NCBI GenBank assembly: GCA_965220425.1
Contig: OZ244830.1
Location: 4,278,001-4,342,000, forward strand
Reading direction: 5' to 3'
DNA from: Azophilus sp965220425
GTDB lineage: Bacteria > Pseudomonadota > Gammaproteobacteria > Pseudomonadales > Azotimanducaceae
Length of the DNA stretch: 64,000 nt
Shown here: positions 33,574-40,870 of the stretch, piece by piece
Layout of the letters: each line of letters starts with the position of its first letter
Numbering within the stretch: position 1 is the first letter of the stretch
The notes under the pieces: generated by a model
Databases searched by the model: none
Told to the model about the DNA's origin: nothing
What the model saw: the letters and a program-made list of their open reading frames with translations, nothing else
Position numbers and translations under genes: made by a program

Positions 33574-36084
33574 CGCGGCCGCCCGGGCGGCGGCAAACTC
33601 ATCGCCCGGGTTCCAGGACTGCATTTCATCCGCCTGGGCAATCAGCCAGGTGACCAGAAGCCCGAAGCGCGTATCCGCCACCATTCCGTCGAACACCCAG
33701 TCATCGGTCAGTTCATCGCTCGGCTGGTGGTAGTTGTTGGCGGTGTACGCATCGATCCGTTGCCTGCCCCAGCCCTCGGGCCTGCCGATGATCTGGACGC
33801 CGCCATCGAGATAGATGCCCGGTACGCCGATTCTGGCGAAGCTGAACTGGTCGGACCGATAGTAGTAGCCCCGGTCGGGGAACTGGTCGCCCTTCAGGGT
33901 TCTGTCGAGGTAGCAGGCGACGTTCGATGCCACGTCGTCGAGGGAAGACTTGCCGAGACCGACAAAGATCATGTCCCGGGCCTCGCCCCAGATGCTGGCG
34001 CCGTCGAAATTGACGTTGGCGGAAATGCGTCCGGCCGGGAACGTCGGATTGCGCGCGTAATACTTCGACCCGAGCAGCCCCTGCTCCTCCGCGCCGACAA
34101 AGGCAAAGACGATGGAGCGCAGCGGTGCGCCGGGCATTGCGGCGAGCGCTTTGGCCAGCGAGAGTACCTGGGCAACGCCGCTGGCGTTGTCCAGCGCGCC
34201 GTTGTAGATCGCATCCTCGCCCTCGGCCGCGCCCGCTGCCGTGCCGATGTGATCGTGATGCGCCGTGACGACCACCGCTTCGTGTTTGAGCTTTTCATCG
34301 CCTCCCGGCAATACGCCCAGGACATTGGCGGACTGCACCTGTTCCAGGCTCCCATGCAGGTCGAGACTCGTGCGGATGCCCAGAGGCGCCGGGGCGAAAT
34401 CGCGGCTGCGCGCCCTCTCGACAAGCGCGGCGAAATCGTGGCCGGCGGATTCGAGCAGTCTGGCGGCCGCCGGTTCCGTCAGCCAGGCGGCGACTTGAAG
34501 GCGCGGCTCGCCTTCGCTGGGAAGCTCGAATCGCGGACCGGTCCAGGAGGTTTCCACCACCTGCCAGGGGTAGCCTGCCGAGGGCACGGTATGCACGACG
34601 ATGGCGCCCGCCGCCCCGAGTCGCGCGGCGATCTCGTACTTGTAGGTCCAGCGCCCATAGTAGAGCCGGCGCTCGCCCGCGAAGAGATCCGGGTCCCAGT
34701 GCGGGTCGTTGTTCAGCATGAGCAGCACCTTGCCGCTCATGTCCTGGCCTTTGTAATCGTCCCAGCCGTGCTCCGGCGCCTGTATGCCGTAGCCGACGAA
34801 GACGAGTTCCGCATCGGCCAGCGAGGCACTGCCGGTCTGATTGGCGATGTTGGCTACGAACTCCGTGAGCGGCGCCACGGAAATCCCGGTGGAGAACGGC
34901 CAGGCCGAGGGCAGCTCCGTGGTGACGCCGACCAGCGCGAAAGGCTGCTCATAGCCCCGGGTTCCACCCGGCGCGACGCCGGTCTCGGCCAGCCGTGCGG
35001 CGATCCACTCCCGCGCCTGCCGATCGCCGGCGCTGCCTGGGCCGCGGCCCTGGTAGGCATCGCTTGCAAGTTCAGCCACGGCGGCCCGCATCTCGGCGCC
35101 GCTGATCGTCGGCGCGGCCTCATCCGCCTCGGCCATGGCGGCATGGGTCGCCGCCGGGCCGCATTGGCGGGCCGCGCGCGCGGCGCCGGTCGCCTCCTCC
35201 CAGGCGCGGCGGATCACGAATTCCCGGTCGAGGGCGAGCAGCGGACCAAAGCGCAAGGGTTCGAACTCCGCGTCCGCGGTCAAGTCTCCGCGCTCGATGG
35301 TCTCTTCAAGAGACCAGCCGTTTGCGGCTGCCTCGCGGCCCACCGCCGCCAGGTTTTCGACGAACGCCTGGAACTCCTCCAGACCCTCCCGCCCCGTGAG
35401 CGGGCCGTGCCCGGGAATCACCCGGTCGAAATCGAGCGCAAGCACCCGGTCGAGCGTTCGGCCCCACCGCTGCACGCTGCCCCCGGCTTCCAGGTCTATG
35501 TTGGGGTACAGGCGGTTGAAGAACAGGTCGCCGAGATGCACGGTCCGATCCTCCTCGAACAGCGCCACCAGATCGCCGTCCGTGTGGCCACGGCCCGGCC
35601 AGACGAGTTGAACGGTCTTGTTGCCGATGCGGATGACGTGGCTGTGTTCGAAAGTCTCGTTCGGCAAGGCGCCGGCTGCATCGCCCTGCCAATACTCCCC
35701 GTCCAGCGTCTCCAGGTGGTGCAGGGTACGAGCCGTCGAAACGATCCGTTCGGAGCCGTCGAACGCCGGGTTGCCGTGGGTATGGTCGAGGTGCCAATGC
35801 GAGTTGACGATGACGGCGACCTTCTCGCCCGTCAGTTCCTCGGCCAGGTCGCGAATTGCCTCGCCGTGCATGACAAAGGTCATCGTATCGACGATCACCG
35901 CGCCCTCCCCCGTGCGCAGCACCGCCACGTTGCCGCCGAGATTGCCGTAGATGACGTGCAGGTCGTCCGTTATCTGCTCCGTTTCGAGCTCGCCCGCCCA
36001 GCGGTAGACGAACAGACCGAGGACGACTACGGCGGCGGCGATGGAACCGAGGGTCCAGAGTGTGATTTTCAGGGCTTTGGACAT
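33556..36084 (-). CDS. Metallo-beta-lactamase-fold hydrolase fused to M28 aminopeptidase
   Basis: One 842-residue frame joins two enzymes. Residues 7-28 form a membrane anchor or signal segment. Residues ~40-300 are a metallo-beta-lactamase fold with HWHLDH (His96, His98, Asp100, His101), GRGHTDGD (His167), LGDLF (Asp186) and GHG (His226), i.e. a full dinuclear metal site. Residues ~325-842 are an M28 Zn-peptidase with an inserted PA-like domain (AAGAIVVHTV); its ligands are His609 and Asp611 in TAHHDH, Asp632 in LDNASG and Glu666-Glu667 in GAEEQG. Both sites look intact. Likely acts outside the cytoplasm. Each half is well known alone; the fusion is unusual. Confidence 0.9.
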   Translation of the reverse strand: MSKALKITLWTLGSIAAAVVVLGLFVYRWAGELETEQITDDLHVIYGNLGGNVAVLRTGEGAVIVDTMTFVMHGEAIRDLAEELTGEKVAVIVNSHWHLDHTHGNPAFDGSERIVSTARTLHHLETLDGEYWQGDAAGALPNETFEHSHVIRIGNKTVQLVWPGRGHTDGDLVALFEEDRTVHLGDLFFNRLYPNIDLEAGGSVQRWGRTLDRVLALDFDRVIPGHGPLTGREGLEEFQAFVENLAAVGREAAANGWSLEETIERGDLTADAEFEPLRFGPLLALDREFVIRRAWEEATGAARAARQCGPAATHAAMAEADEAAPTISGAEMRAAVAELASDAYQGRGPGSAGDRQAREWIAARLAETGVAPGGTRGYEQPFALVGVTTELPSAWPFSTGISVAPLTEFVANIANQTGSASLADAELVFVGYGIQAPEHGWDDYKGQDMSGKVLLMLNNDPHWDPDLFAGERRLYYGRWTYKYEIAARLGAAGAIVVHTVPSAGYPWQVVETSWTGPRFELPSEGEPRLQVAAWLTEPAAARLLESAGHDFAALVERARSRDFAPAPLGIRTSLDLHGSLEQVQSANVLGVLPGGDEKLKHEAVVVTAHHDHIGTAAGAAEGEDAIYNGALDNASGVAQVLSLAKALAAMPGAPLRSIVFAFVGAEEQGLLGSKYYARNPTFPAGRISANVNFDGASIWGEARDMIFVGLGKSSLDDVASNVACYLDRTLKGDQFPDRGYYYRSDQFSFARIGVPGIYLDGGVQIIGRPEGWGRQRIDAYTANNYHQPSDELTDDWVFDGMVADTRFGLLVTWLIAQADEMQSWNPGDEFAAARAAALRADL

Positions 36085-36210
36085 GGCGTTGGGCCGACTA
36101 CGAGGGCGCGGTCAGTGTTCACTATATCGAGACGACTTCCAAGCGGCGCCTGGCTCGTCAGCGCGGCACACTTCCTGATTTCGACTCTAAAATCGTGCCG
36201 TTCGGGCTAT

Positions 36211-36516
36211 TTAACCGGACTGCGCTTGCAGCGTCGGTATCCCGGAAACGTCTACGGTGCGTTCCGCGACCGCCAGATCGTGGATACGCTGCAGATTGAT
36301 CCAGAAGCCGGCGCCATTGCCAAACAACTTGCCGAAGCGAACCGCCATCTCGGCCGTGACGGGCTGTTTCTCGTTCAGGATGTCATAGAGAGTTTGCCGG
36401 GATATGCCCAGAGCATCGGCCACCGCCGTCTTGTTCAGGGAAACCGCCGGAAGAACGTCTTCGCGCAGGATTTCTCCCGGATGCACCGGATCTACGGAAT
36501 CATGTCTCTGGATCAT
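36211..36516 (-). CDS. higA: HigA-family HTH antitoxin
   Basis: A 101-residue XRE-type protein starting MIQRHDSVDPVHPGEILREDVL, the HPGEIL phrase being diagnostic of HigA antitoxins. The helix-turn-helix follows (LNKTAVADALGISRQTLYDILNEKQPVTAEMAVRFGKLFGNG), then FWINLQRIHDLAVAE. The reading frame is intact. Its ATG overlaps the stop of the toxin-side frame as ATGA, the normal higBA layout, but that toxin frame is damaged (next entry). It may now act alone as a repressor or as an orphan antitoxin. Confidence 0.88.
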   Translation of the reverse strand: MIQRHDSVDPVHPGEILREDVLPAVSLNKTAVADALGISRQTLYDILNEKQPVTAEMAVRFGKLFGNGAGFWINLQRIHDLAVAERTVDVSGIPTLQAQSG

Positions 36517-36749
36517 CGGTGATAGTCCTCCATGTCCACGTCGGTCGCCCCGTTGTCGCTCCACGCGAAGGTGACGCGGAAGTTGGCCGTCAAGCGAACT
36601 GCGAAGCGGTCCTTCCGATCACCTTTAAGGGCATGGAAATACGACCCGGGATAGTTCATGGCTGCAGGCGCATCAGCGGCGTCAAGCGCCGATAGAATGC
36701 GCCGTCCACTGCGTTGATTCCATGAAAGGCATCGCCTCGTTGGTCTTTT
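36513..36749 (-). pseudogene. higB: Broken HigB-family toxin
   Basis: Translation of the minus strand gives RRILSALDAADAPAAM, then SYFHALKGDRKDRFAVRLTA and NFRVTFAWSDNGATDVDMEDYHR ending in TGA overlapping higA. This matches the C-terminal two thirds of HigB/RelE-like toxins (the LKGxRKxxxxVRxxxxxRxxFxW and DVxxxDYH blocks). A stop lies in frame at 36750-36752 and no start codon precedes residue Met36 of this stretch. The missing N-terminal part seems to continue in another frame (GDAFHGINAVDG), so a frameshift is likely. The only intact product possible is a 48-residue fragment from 36659. Confidence 0.75.
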
Positions 36750-37040
36750 TCATGCTCAAGCGCCATTTGAACGGTGGACAGTACTATGAACATCCGGGAC
36801 GGCCGCGATGGAAAAGCTACGAATCCCAAACGCTCATATAACCACTTGCGCCGCACGGAACGCCACATGCCCGCCATCGTCAATGACATCAAGGATGATC
36901 GCCCTGATCCCGAGCGATTGCGATGCGACCTCGATCCGCAGCATCGCGTCCACTACCAAGGCGCAGCCAAGCCCTTGACCTTGAACCGATTTATCGACAG
37001 CTGCCATTGAAAGACAGGCGCTGGCGAGGTTGAAAACCAA
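36740..37040 (-). pseudogene. Frameshifted GNAT acetyltransferase (TacT-like) remnant
   Basis: Two overlapping minus frames together resemble the C-terminal half of a GNAT toxin-type acetyltransferase. One frame (start 37040) gives AAVDKSVQGQGLGCALVVDA, the acetyl-CoA-binding QxxGLG loop, and IRAIILDVID. The other gives WLYERLGFVAFPSRPSRMF and IVLSTVQMALE, the conserved FYExxGF ending. A single frameshift near 36880 would join them. The N-terminal half is not visible. The remnant abuts the broken higB, so two toxin genes have decayed side by side. Confidence 0.65.
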
Positions 37041-37096
37041 GAAACTTCGGGGAATCGACCTTGAATTAGTGGAGTCGCGGCAGCCGGACTGATCCT

Positions 37097-37730
37097 GGCG
37101 GATCCATCATGGCTGACGAACAACTCGGCTTTCGTCCCCAAGAAAAAGCGCCAAAGTCCTACTTTCTTGGGCGAGCAAAAGGATTATGTTCGGACGTTCG
37201 TAATCTCAGAACTCGATGGATTTTTGGGAAGTCGGACGTGTCCGGTGAATTCACCGCCCTGAAAGCAAAGAGGACTTCGAACGGCATCGGTGGGTGGACC
37301 TCACAGTCGTGTTACGAGTTCAACCTTTCGTCGTCAGCTCGATTTTTGGGCCTTTAGCATCGCCTGTGCTTTGGCGAAGGGCACACCCCCCCTGGAGAAC
37401 ACTACCGAGCTCCGAAAATTCACCGATACAAGGGCCGTCTTGGTCGGCGACGAACTCTGCGAACTGCTGGCAGTGATTGCCTTTGACAAGATAGGTCACA
37501 ACGACTCAAGCGCCAGTGACCCGGCGGCGATCATCGAAATGAGCAACCGTCTCGCCGGTGCCGGGACGACTGTAGTGTTGAAAAAACTCCAAGAAGCCTT
37601 TGGCAGCACCCCACTTGAAAAAGCACTTGATTTGGCCGAGTCATTGCGACGGGGGGTGAAGGAGTCTCCGACCGCGGAGACCCCTTCTGGTGCTACGACA
37701 GATCATTCAATCTCTCCCGTTAGCCTATAG
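37097..37730 (+). pseudogene. Unrecognised gene, apparently frameshifted
   Basis: I do not recognise this family. Three plus-strand frames follow each other without overlap of meaning: an opening stretch (NNSAFVPKKKRQSPTFLGEQ, then DYVRTFVISELDGFLGSR), a middle one (FTALKAKRTSNGIGGWTSQS, then CYEFNLSS) and a final longer one beginning RQLDFWAFSIACALAKGT and continuing through FTDTRAVLVGDELCELLAVI to a stop at 37730. The joins look like single-base frameshifts near 37245 and 37335. The last part (37290-37730) could be translated alone as about 146 residues. Base composition is visibly more AT-rich than the neighbours, suggesting acquired DNA. Confidence 0.45.
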
Positions 37731-37763
37731 GCTGCGAAATCCGATGTTCGCGAACAACACTGA

Positions 37764-38009
37764 TTGAGGCGGGACCCCGCTGGAAGGTATCAACTTGCCG
37801 GTTATTTGCTTGACCAAGTCAATGTCCCTCAAAAAAACAAATCAACCGAAGAAATTTCGCTTGGGAGGCGATTCCGGTTGGAGGCGCGAGCCCGGCTGTC
37901 CGCGCTGGGATCGTCCACCGAACTCGAGGACATTTTCACCGCAATGGCATTCCAGCGCATGCCCCTGAGTAACGTCCAGCAGATTCCAGAGTGGCACGGT
38001 GTCGATTGA
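37764..38009 (+). CDS. Small hypothetical protein
   Basis: An 81-residue frame with a TTG start and no clear ribosome-binding site. It reads YQLAGYLLDQVNVPQKNKST, then EEISLGRRFRLEARARLSAL and ELEDIFTAMAFQRMPLSNVQ. It is charged and probably helical; no motif is recognised. It lies at the end of the AT-rich island, 21 bp from the convergent pmbA stop. It could be the tail of a larger decayed gene. Confidence 0.35.
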   Translation: MRRDPAGRYQLAGYLLDQVNVPQKNKSTEEISLGRRFRLEARARLSALGSSTELEDIFTAMAFQRMPLSNVQQIPEWHGVD

Positions 38010-38030
38010 ACAGGCCGGCAAGCCGGTGAA

Positions 38031-39374
38031 TCAATCCCCCGCCACCGTCATATTCCCGATCAGCACGCTAGGCGCCCGCACGTTCCCCCGCACATCCAGG
38101 TCGTCCCCTGTGGCGACGACATTCCCGTACACGTCCTTGAGATTGGCCGCGATCGTCAACTCGTGCACCGGTTGGCCGATTTCACCGTTCTCTACCCAGA
38201 AGCCGGACGCACCGCGGGAGTAGTCGCCACTGACGGCGTTGACCCCCTGTCCCATCAACTCGGTTACGAACAGCCCGCGGCCCATTTCCTTCAGCAAATC
38301 GTCGAACGGCAGCGTTCGACCCGACAGGGTCAGGTTATGAACACCCCCCGCATTGCCGGTCGTAGTCATGCCGAGCTTGCGGGCTGAATAGGTGGAAAGC
38401 GCATAGGTCGCTACCACGCCATCTTCAACAAACGCCTTTCCCCGGGTGGCAACGCCGTCGCCGTCGAATCCGGCGCCGCCGATCGACTTCGGCAGGTGTG
38501 GTTGCTCGACGAGGCCGAGGTGATCGCTTGCCACCTGGCTGCCCAGGGAATCGAGCAGAAACGATGCTTTTCGATACAGCGCCCCGCCGCTGATGGCGCC
38601 GATGAGGTGGCCCGCCAGCGAAGCCGCCATCTGGGCCGAGAACAGCACCGGGTAACTGCCCGTCGGCGCCTTGCCTGGCGAGAGCCGGGCCACCGTTCGT
38701 TCCGCCGCTCGGCGGCCGACCTGCTCGGGAGATTCCAGCCCGGCGCTGTCCCGGTCGACCGTATACCAGTAATCGCGCTGCATACCGTTCCCGTCCTCGG
38801 CGATCAGCACGCAGCTCGTGCCGTATCGGGTAGCCGAGTGGCTGCCGATGAATCCGTGCGAGTTGCCGTACACCCGGCAGGACTGCTGGGCCTGCACCTC
38901 GGCGCCCTCCGAGTTGACGATGCGGGGGTCGAATGCCATGCCCTCCGCTTCACAGGCCCGCGCCATCTGTTCGGCGCTCGCGGATTCGATCGGGGCCGGG
39001 TGGAAGAGGTCGAGGTCGGTCACCTCGGCGGGCATCAACTCGGCATCCGCCAGCCCGTTGCAGGGATCGTCCTGGGTGTAGCGGGCGATATCCAGAGCCT
39101 TGGAGACCGTTTCGCGGATCGCCGCGGGGCGGCTGTCGGAGGTGCTGGCCGAACCCTTGCTCTTGCCCGCATAGACCGTGATGCCAAAGCCCCGGTCCTG
39201 GTTGAACTCCACGGTCTCGAGTTCGCCCCTGCGCACCCTGACGCTGAGCCCCGCATCCTGGCTCGCGGACACTTCCGCCGCGCTCGCGCCGCGTTTGCCG
39301 GCCTCCGCAAGGATGGCTTCAACCAGGGCCTTGAGTTCGCCTTCGTGCTCCCTGACGTCGATGAATTGGCGCAC
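38031..39374 (-). CDS. pmbA: Metalloprotease subunit TldE (PmbA)
   Basis: TldD and TldE form a heterodimeric protease that degrades unstructured peptides and matures some peptide antibiotics. The 447-residue protein starts at GTG (VRQFIDVREHEGEL), 8 bp after the tldD stop. Family features include LSVRVRRGELETVEFNQDRGFGITVYAGKSKGSAST (read in pieces), ARYTQDDPCNGLAD, RDYWYTVDRDSAGLESPE, the GGVHNLTLSG loop and SRGASGFWVENGEI. TldE lacks the HExxxH metal site, as expected. The direct tldD-pmbA pairing differs from E. coli and Pseudomonas, where they are apart. Confidence 0.93.
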   Translation of the reverse strand: MRQFIDVREHEGELKALVEAILAEAGKRGASAAEVSASQDAGLSVRVRRGELETVEFNQDRGFGITVYAGKSKGSASTSDSRPAAIRETVSKALDIARYTQDDPCNGLADAELMPAEVTDLDLFHPAPIESASAEQMARACEAEGMAFDPRIVNSEGAEVQAQQSCRVYGNSHGFIGSHSATRYGTSCVLIAEDGNGMQRDYWYTVDRDSAGLESPEQVGRRAAERTVARLSPGKAPTGSYPVLFSAQMAASLAGHLIGAISGGALYRKASFLLDSLGSQVASDHLGLVEQPHLPKSIGGAGFDGDGVATRGKAFVEDGVVATYALSTYSARKLGMTTTGNAGGVHNLTLSGRTLPFDDLLKEMGRGLFVTELMGQGVNAVSGDYSRGASGFWVENGEIGQPVHELTIAANLKDVYGNVVATGDDLDVRGNVRAPSVLIGNMTVAGD

Positions 39375-39382
39375 GGCGGCAA

Positions 39383-40822
39383 TCAGGCCCCGGTGCCGCC
39401 GACGGTGATTTCGTCCACCTTGAGCGTCGGCAGGCCGACCCCCACGGGCACGGTCTGGCCTTCCTTGCCGCAGGTGCCCACGCCATCGTCCAGTCTGAGA
39501 TCGTTGCCCACCATCGACACCCGGGTCATCACGTCCGGGCCGTTGCCGATCAGCGTCGCGCCGCGAATCGGCCGGGTAACCTTGCCCTTCTCGATGAGAT
39601 AGGCCTCGGTGGCCGAGAAAGTGAATCTCCCGGAGGTGATATCCACCTGCCCACCCCCGAAATTTGCCGCATAGACGCCCTTCTCGCAGGACGCCACGAT
39701 CTCCTCGGGATCGTGGTCGCCCGCGCGCATGAAGGTATTGGTCATGCGCGGCATGGGCAGATGGGCATAGGACTGGCGGCGGCCGTTTCCGGTCGGCGCG
39801 GCGCCCATGAGCCGGGCGTTGAGCTTGTCCTGCAGGTAGCCCTTGAGAATGCCGTTCTCGATCAGCACGGTCTCGCCGGTCGGCGTGCCTTCGTCGTCGA
39901 CGGTAAGCGAGCCGCGGCGGTGGCTGAGCGTGCCGTCGTCGACCACCGTGCATCCCGGCGCCGCCACCCGTTCGCCGATACGGCCCGCGAACGCCGAACT
40001 GCCCTTGCGGTTGAAGTCGCCTTCGAGCCCGTGCCCCACGGCTTCGTGCAACAGCACGCCGGGCCAGCCCGGGCCGAGCACCACGGTCATGGGGCCGGCG
40101 GGCGCATCGCCCGCTTCCAGGCTCACCAGCGCCGTGCGCACCGCTTCCCGGGCGAGATCTTCCGACCACTCATGGGTGAAGTAGCCGAGGTTGCGGCGCC
40201 CGCCGCCGCCGGCATAGCCCCGTTCCCGGCGGCCGTCCTGCATGACGATCACGGCAACATCCATGCGCACCAGCGGGCGCACATCGGCGCAGAGGGTGCC
40301 GTCGGTGGCCATCACCAGCATGGTGTCGTGGTCCGCCACGAGGCGCACCGTCACCTGCTCCACCCGGTTGTCGACCCGGCGGGCGGCGTTGTCCACCCGC
40401 TCGAGCAGCGCCACCTTGTCCTCGGCGGACATTGTCGGAATCGGGTCCACCGCCGCGTATCTCGGCCTGGCAGCGGTCGGCCGGGCAGCTTCAATGCGCC
40501 CGTCTCCTCCGGAACGCGCGATCGACCGGGCCGCATCCACCGCGCTCCCGAGCCCCGCCGCGTGGATATCCTCTACATAGGCGAACCCGGACTTCTCACC
40601 GCTGACGGCGCGCACGCCGAGGCCCCGGTCCAGGCTGAAGCTCCCGTCCTTGACGATGCCGTCCTCGAGCGCCCAGCTTTCGGTCCTGCGGTTCTGAAAA
40701 TAGACCTCGCCCATGTCGATGGCGCCTCCGGCCATCGATCCCAATGCCGTCTCCACGCCGGCCTGGCTGAGTTCAGCCGGTTCCAGCAGCACTTTCACGG
40801 CATCGCCAATCCGGTCGTTCAA
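39383..40822 (-). CDS. tldD: Metalloprotease TldD
   Basis: TldD carries the catalytic zinc site of the TldD/E protease. The 479-residue protein has LEDGIVKDGSFSLDRGLGVR, the metal-binding HEAVGHGLEGD (HExxxH), SAFAGRIGERVAAPGCTVVDD, and the C-terminal GGQVDITSGRFTFSATEAYLI. The start is a TTG at 40822 with the very strong AGGAGG-type site produced by the 17-bp repeat array (40820-40870). It follows yhdP on the same strand as in E. coli. Confidence 0.93.
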   Translation of the reverse strand: MNDRIGDAVKVLLEPAELSQAGVETALGSMAGGAIDMGEVYFQNRRTESWALEDGIVKDGSFSLDRGLGVRAVSGEKSGFAYVEDIHAAGLGSAVDAARSIARSGGDGRIEAARPTAARPRYAAVDPIPTMSAEDKVALLERVDNAARRVDNRVEQVTVRLVADHDTMLVMATDGTLCADVRPLVRMDVAVIVMQDGRRERGYAGGGGRRNLGYFTHEWSEDLAREAVRTALVSLEAGDAPAGPMTVVLGPGWPGVLLHEAVGHGLEGDFNRKGSSAFAGRIGERVAAPGCTVVDDGTLSHRRGSLTVDDEGTPTGETVLIENGILKGYLQDKLNARLMGAAPTGNGRRQSYAHLPMPRMTNTFMRAGDHDPEEIVASCEKGVYAANFGGGQVDITSGRFTFSATEAYLIEKGKVTRPIRGATLIGNGPDVMTRVSMVGNDLRLDDGVGTCGKEGQTVPVGVGLPTLKVDEITVGGTGA

Positions 40823-40870
40823 CCTCCCCCCTCCTTCAACGTCCCCCCTCCTTCAACGTCCCCCCTCCGT
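40820..40870 (-). repeat. Triplicated 17-bp ribosome-binding/start unit between yhdP and tldD
   Basis: Three consecutive copies of AAGGAGGGGGGACGTTG (minus strand; the unit nearest yhdP has ACGG at its start and the unit at tldD has AGG for ACG) fill the yhdP-tldD junction. Each ends in TTG preceded by a GGAGG run. The yhdP TGA overlaps the first TTG; that TTG opens a 6-codon frame (MKEGGR) whose TGA overlaps the second TTG; the second opens MKEGGG whose TGA overlaps the third TTG, which is the tldD start. Confidence 0.85.

Noticed and set aside
33727..36522. 931-codon open frame on the plus strand
   Set aside because: It mirrors the MBL/M28 fusion gene on the other strand and has no recognisable domain.
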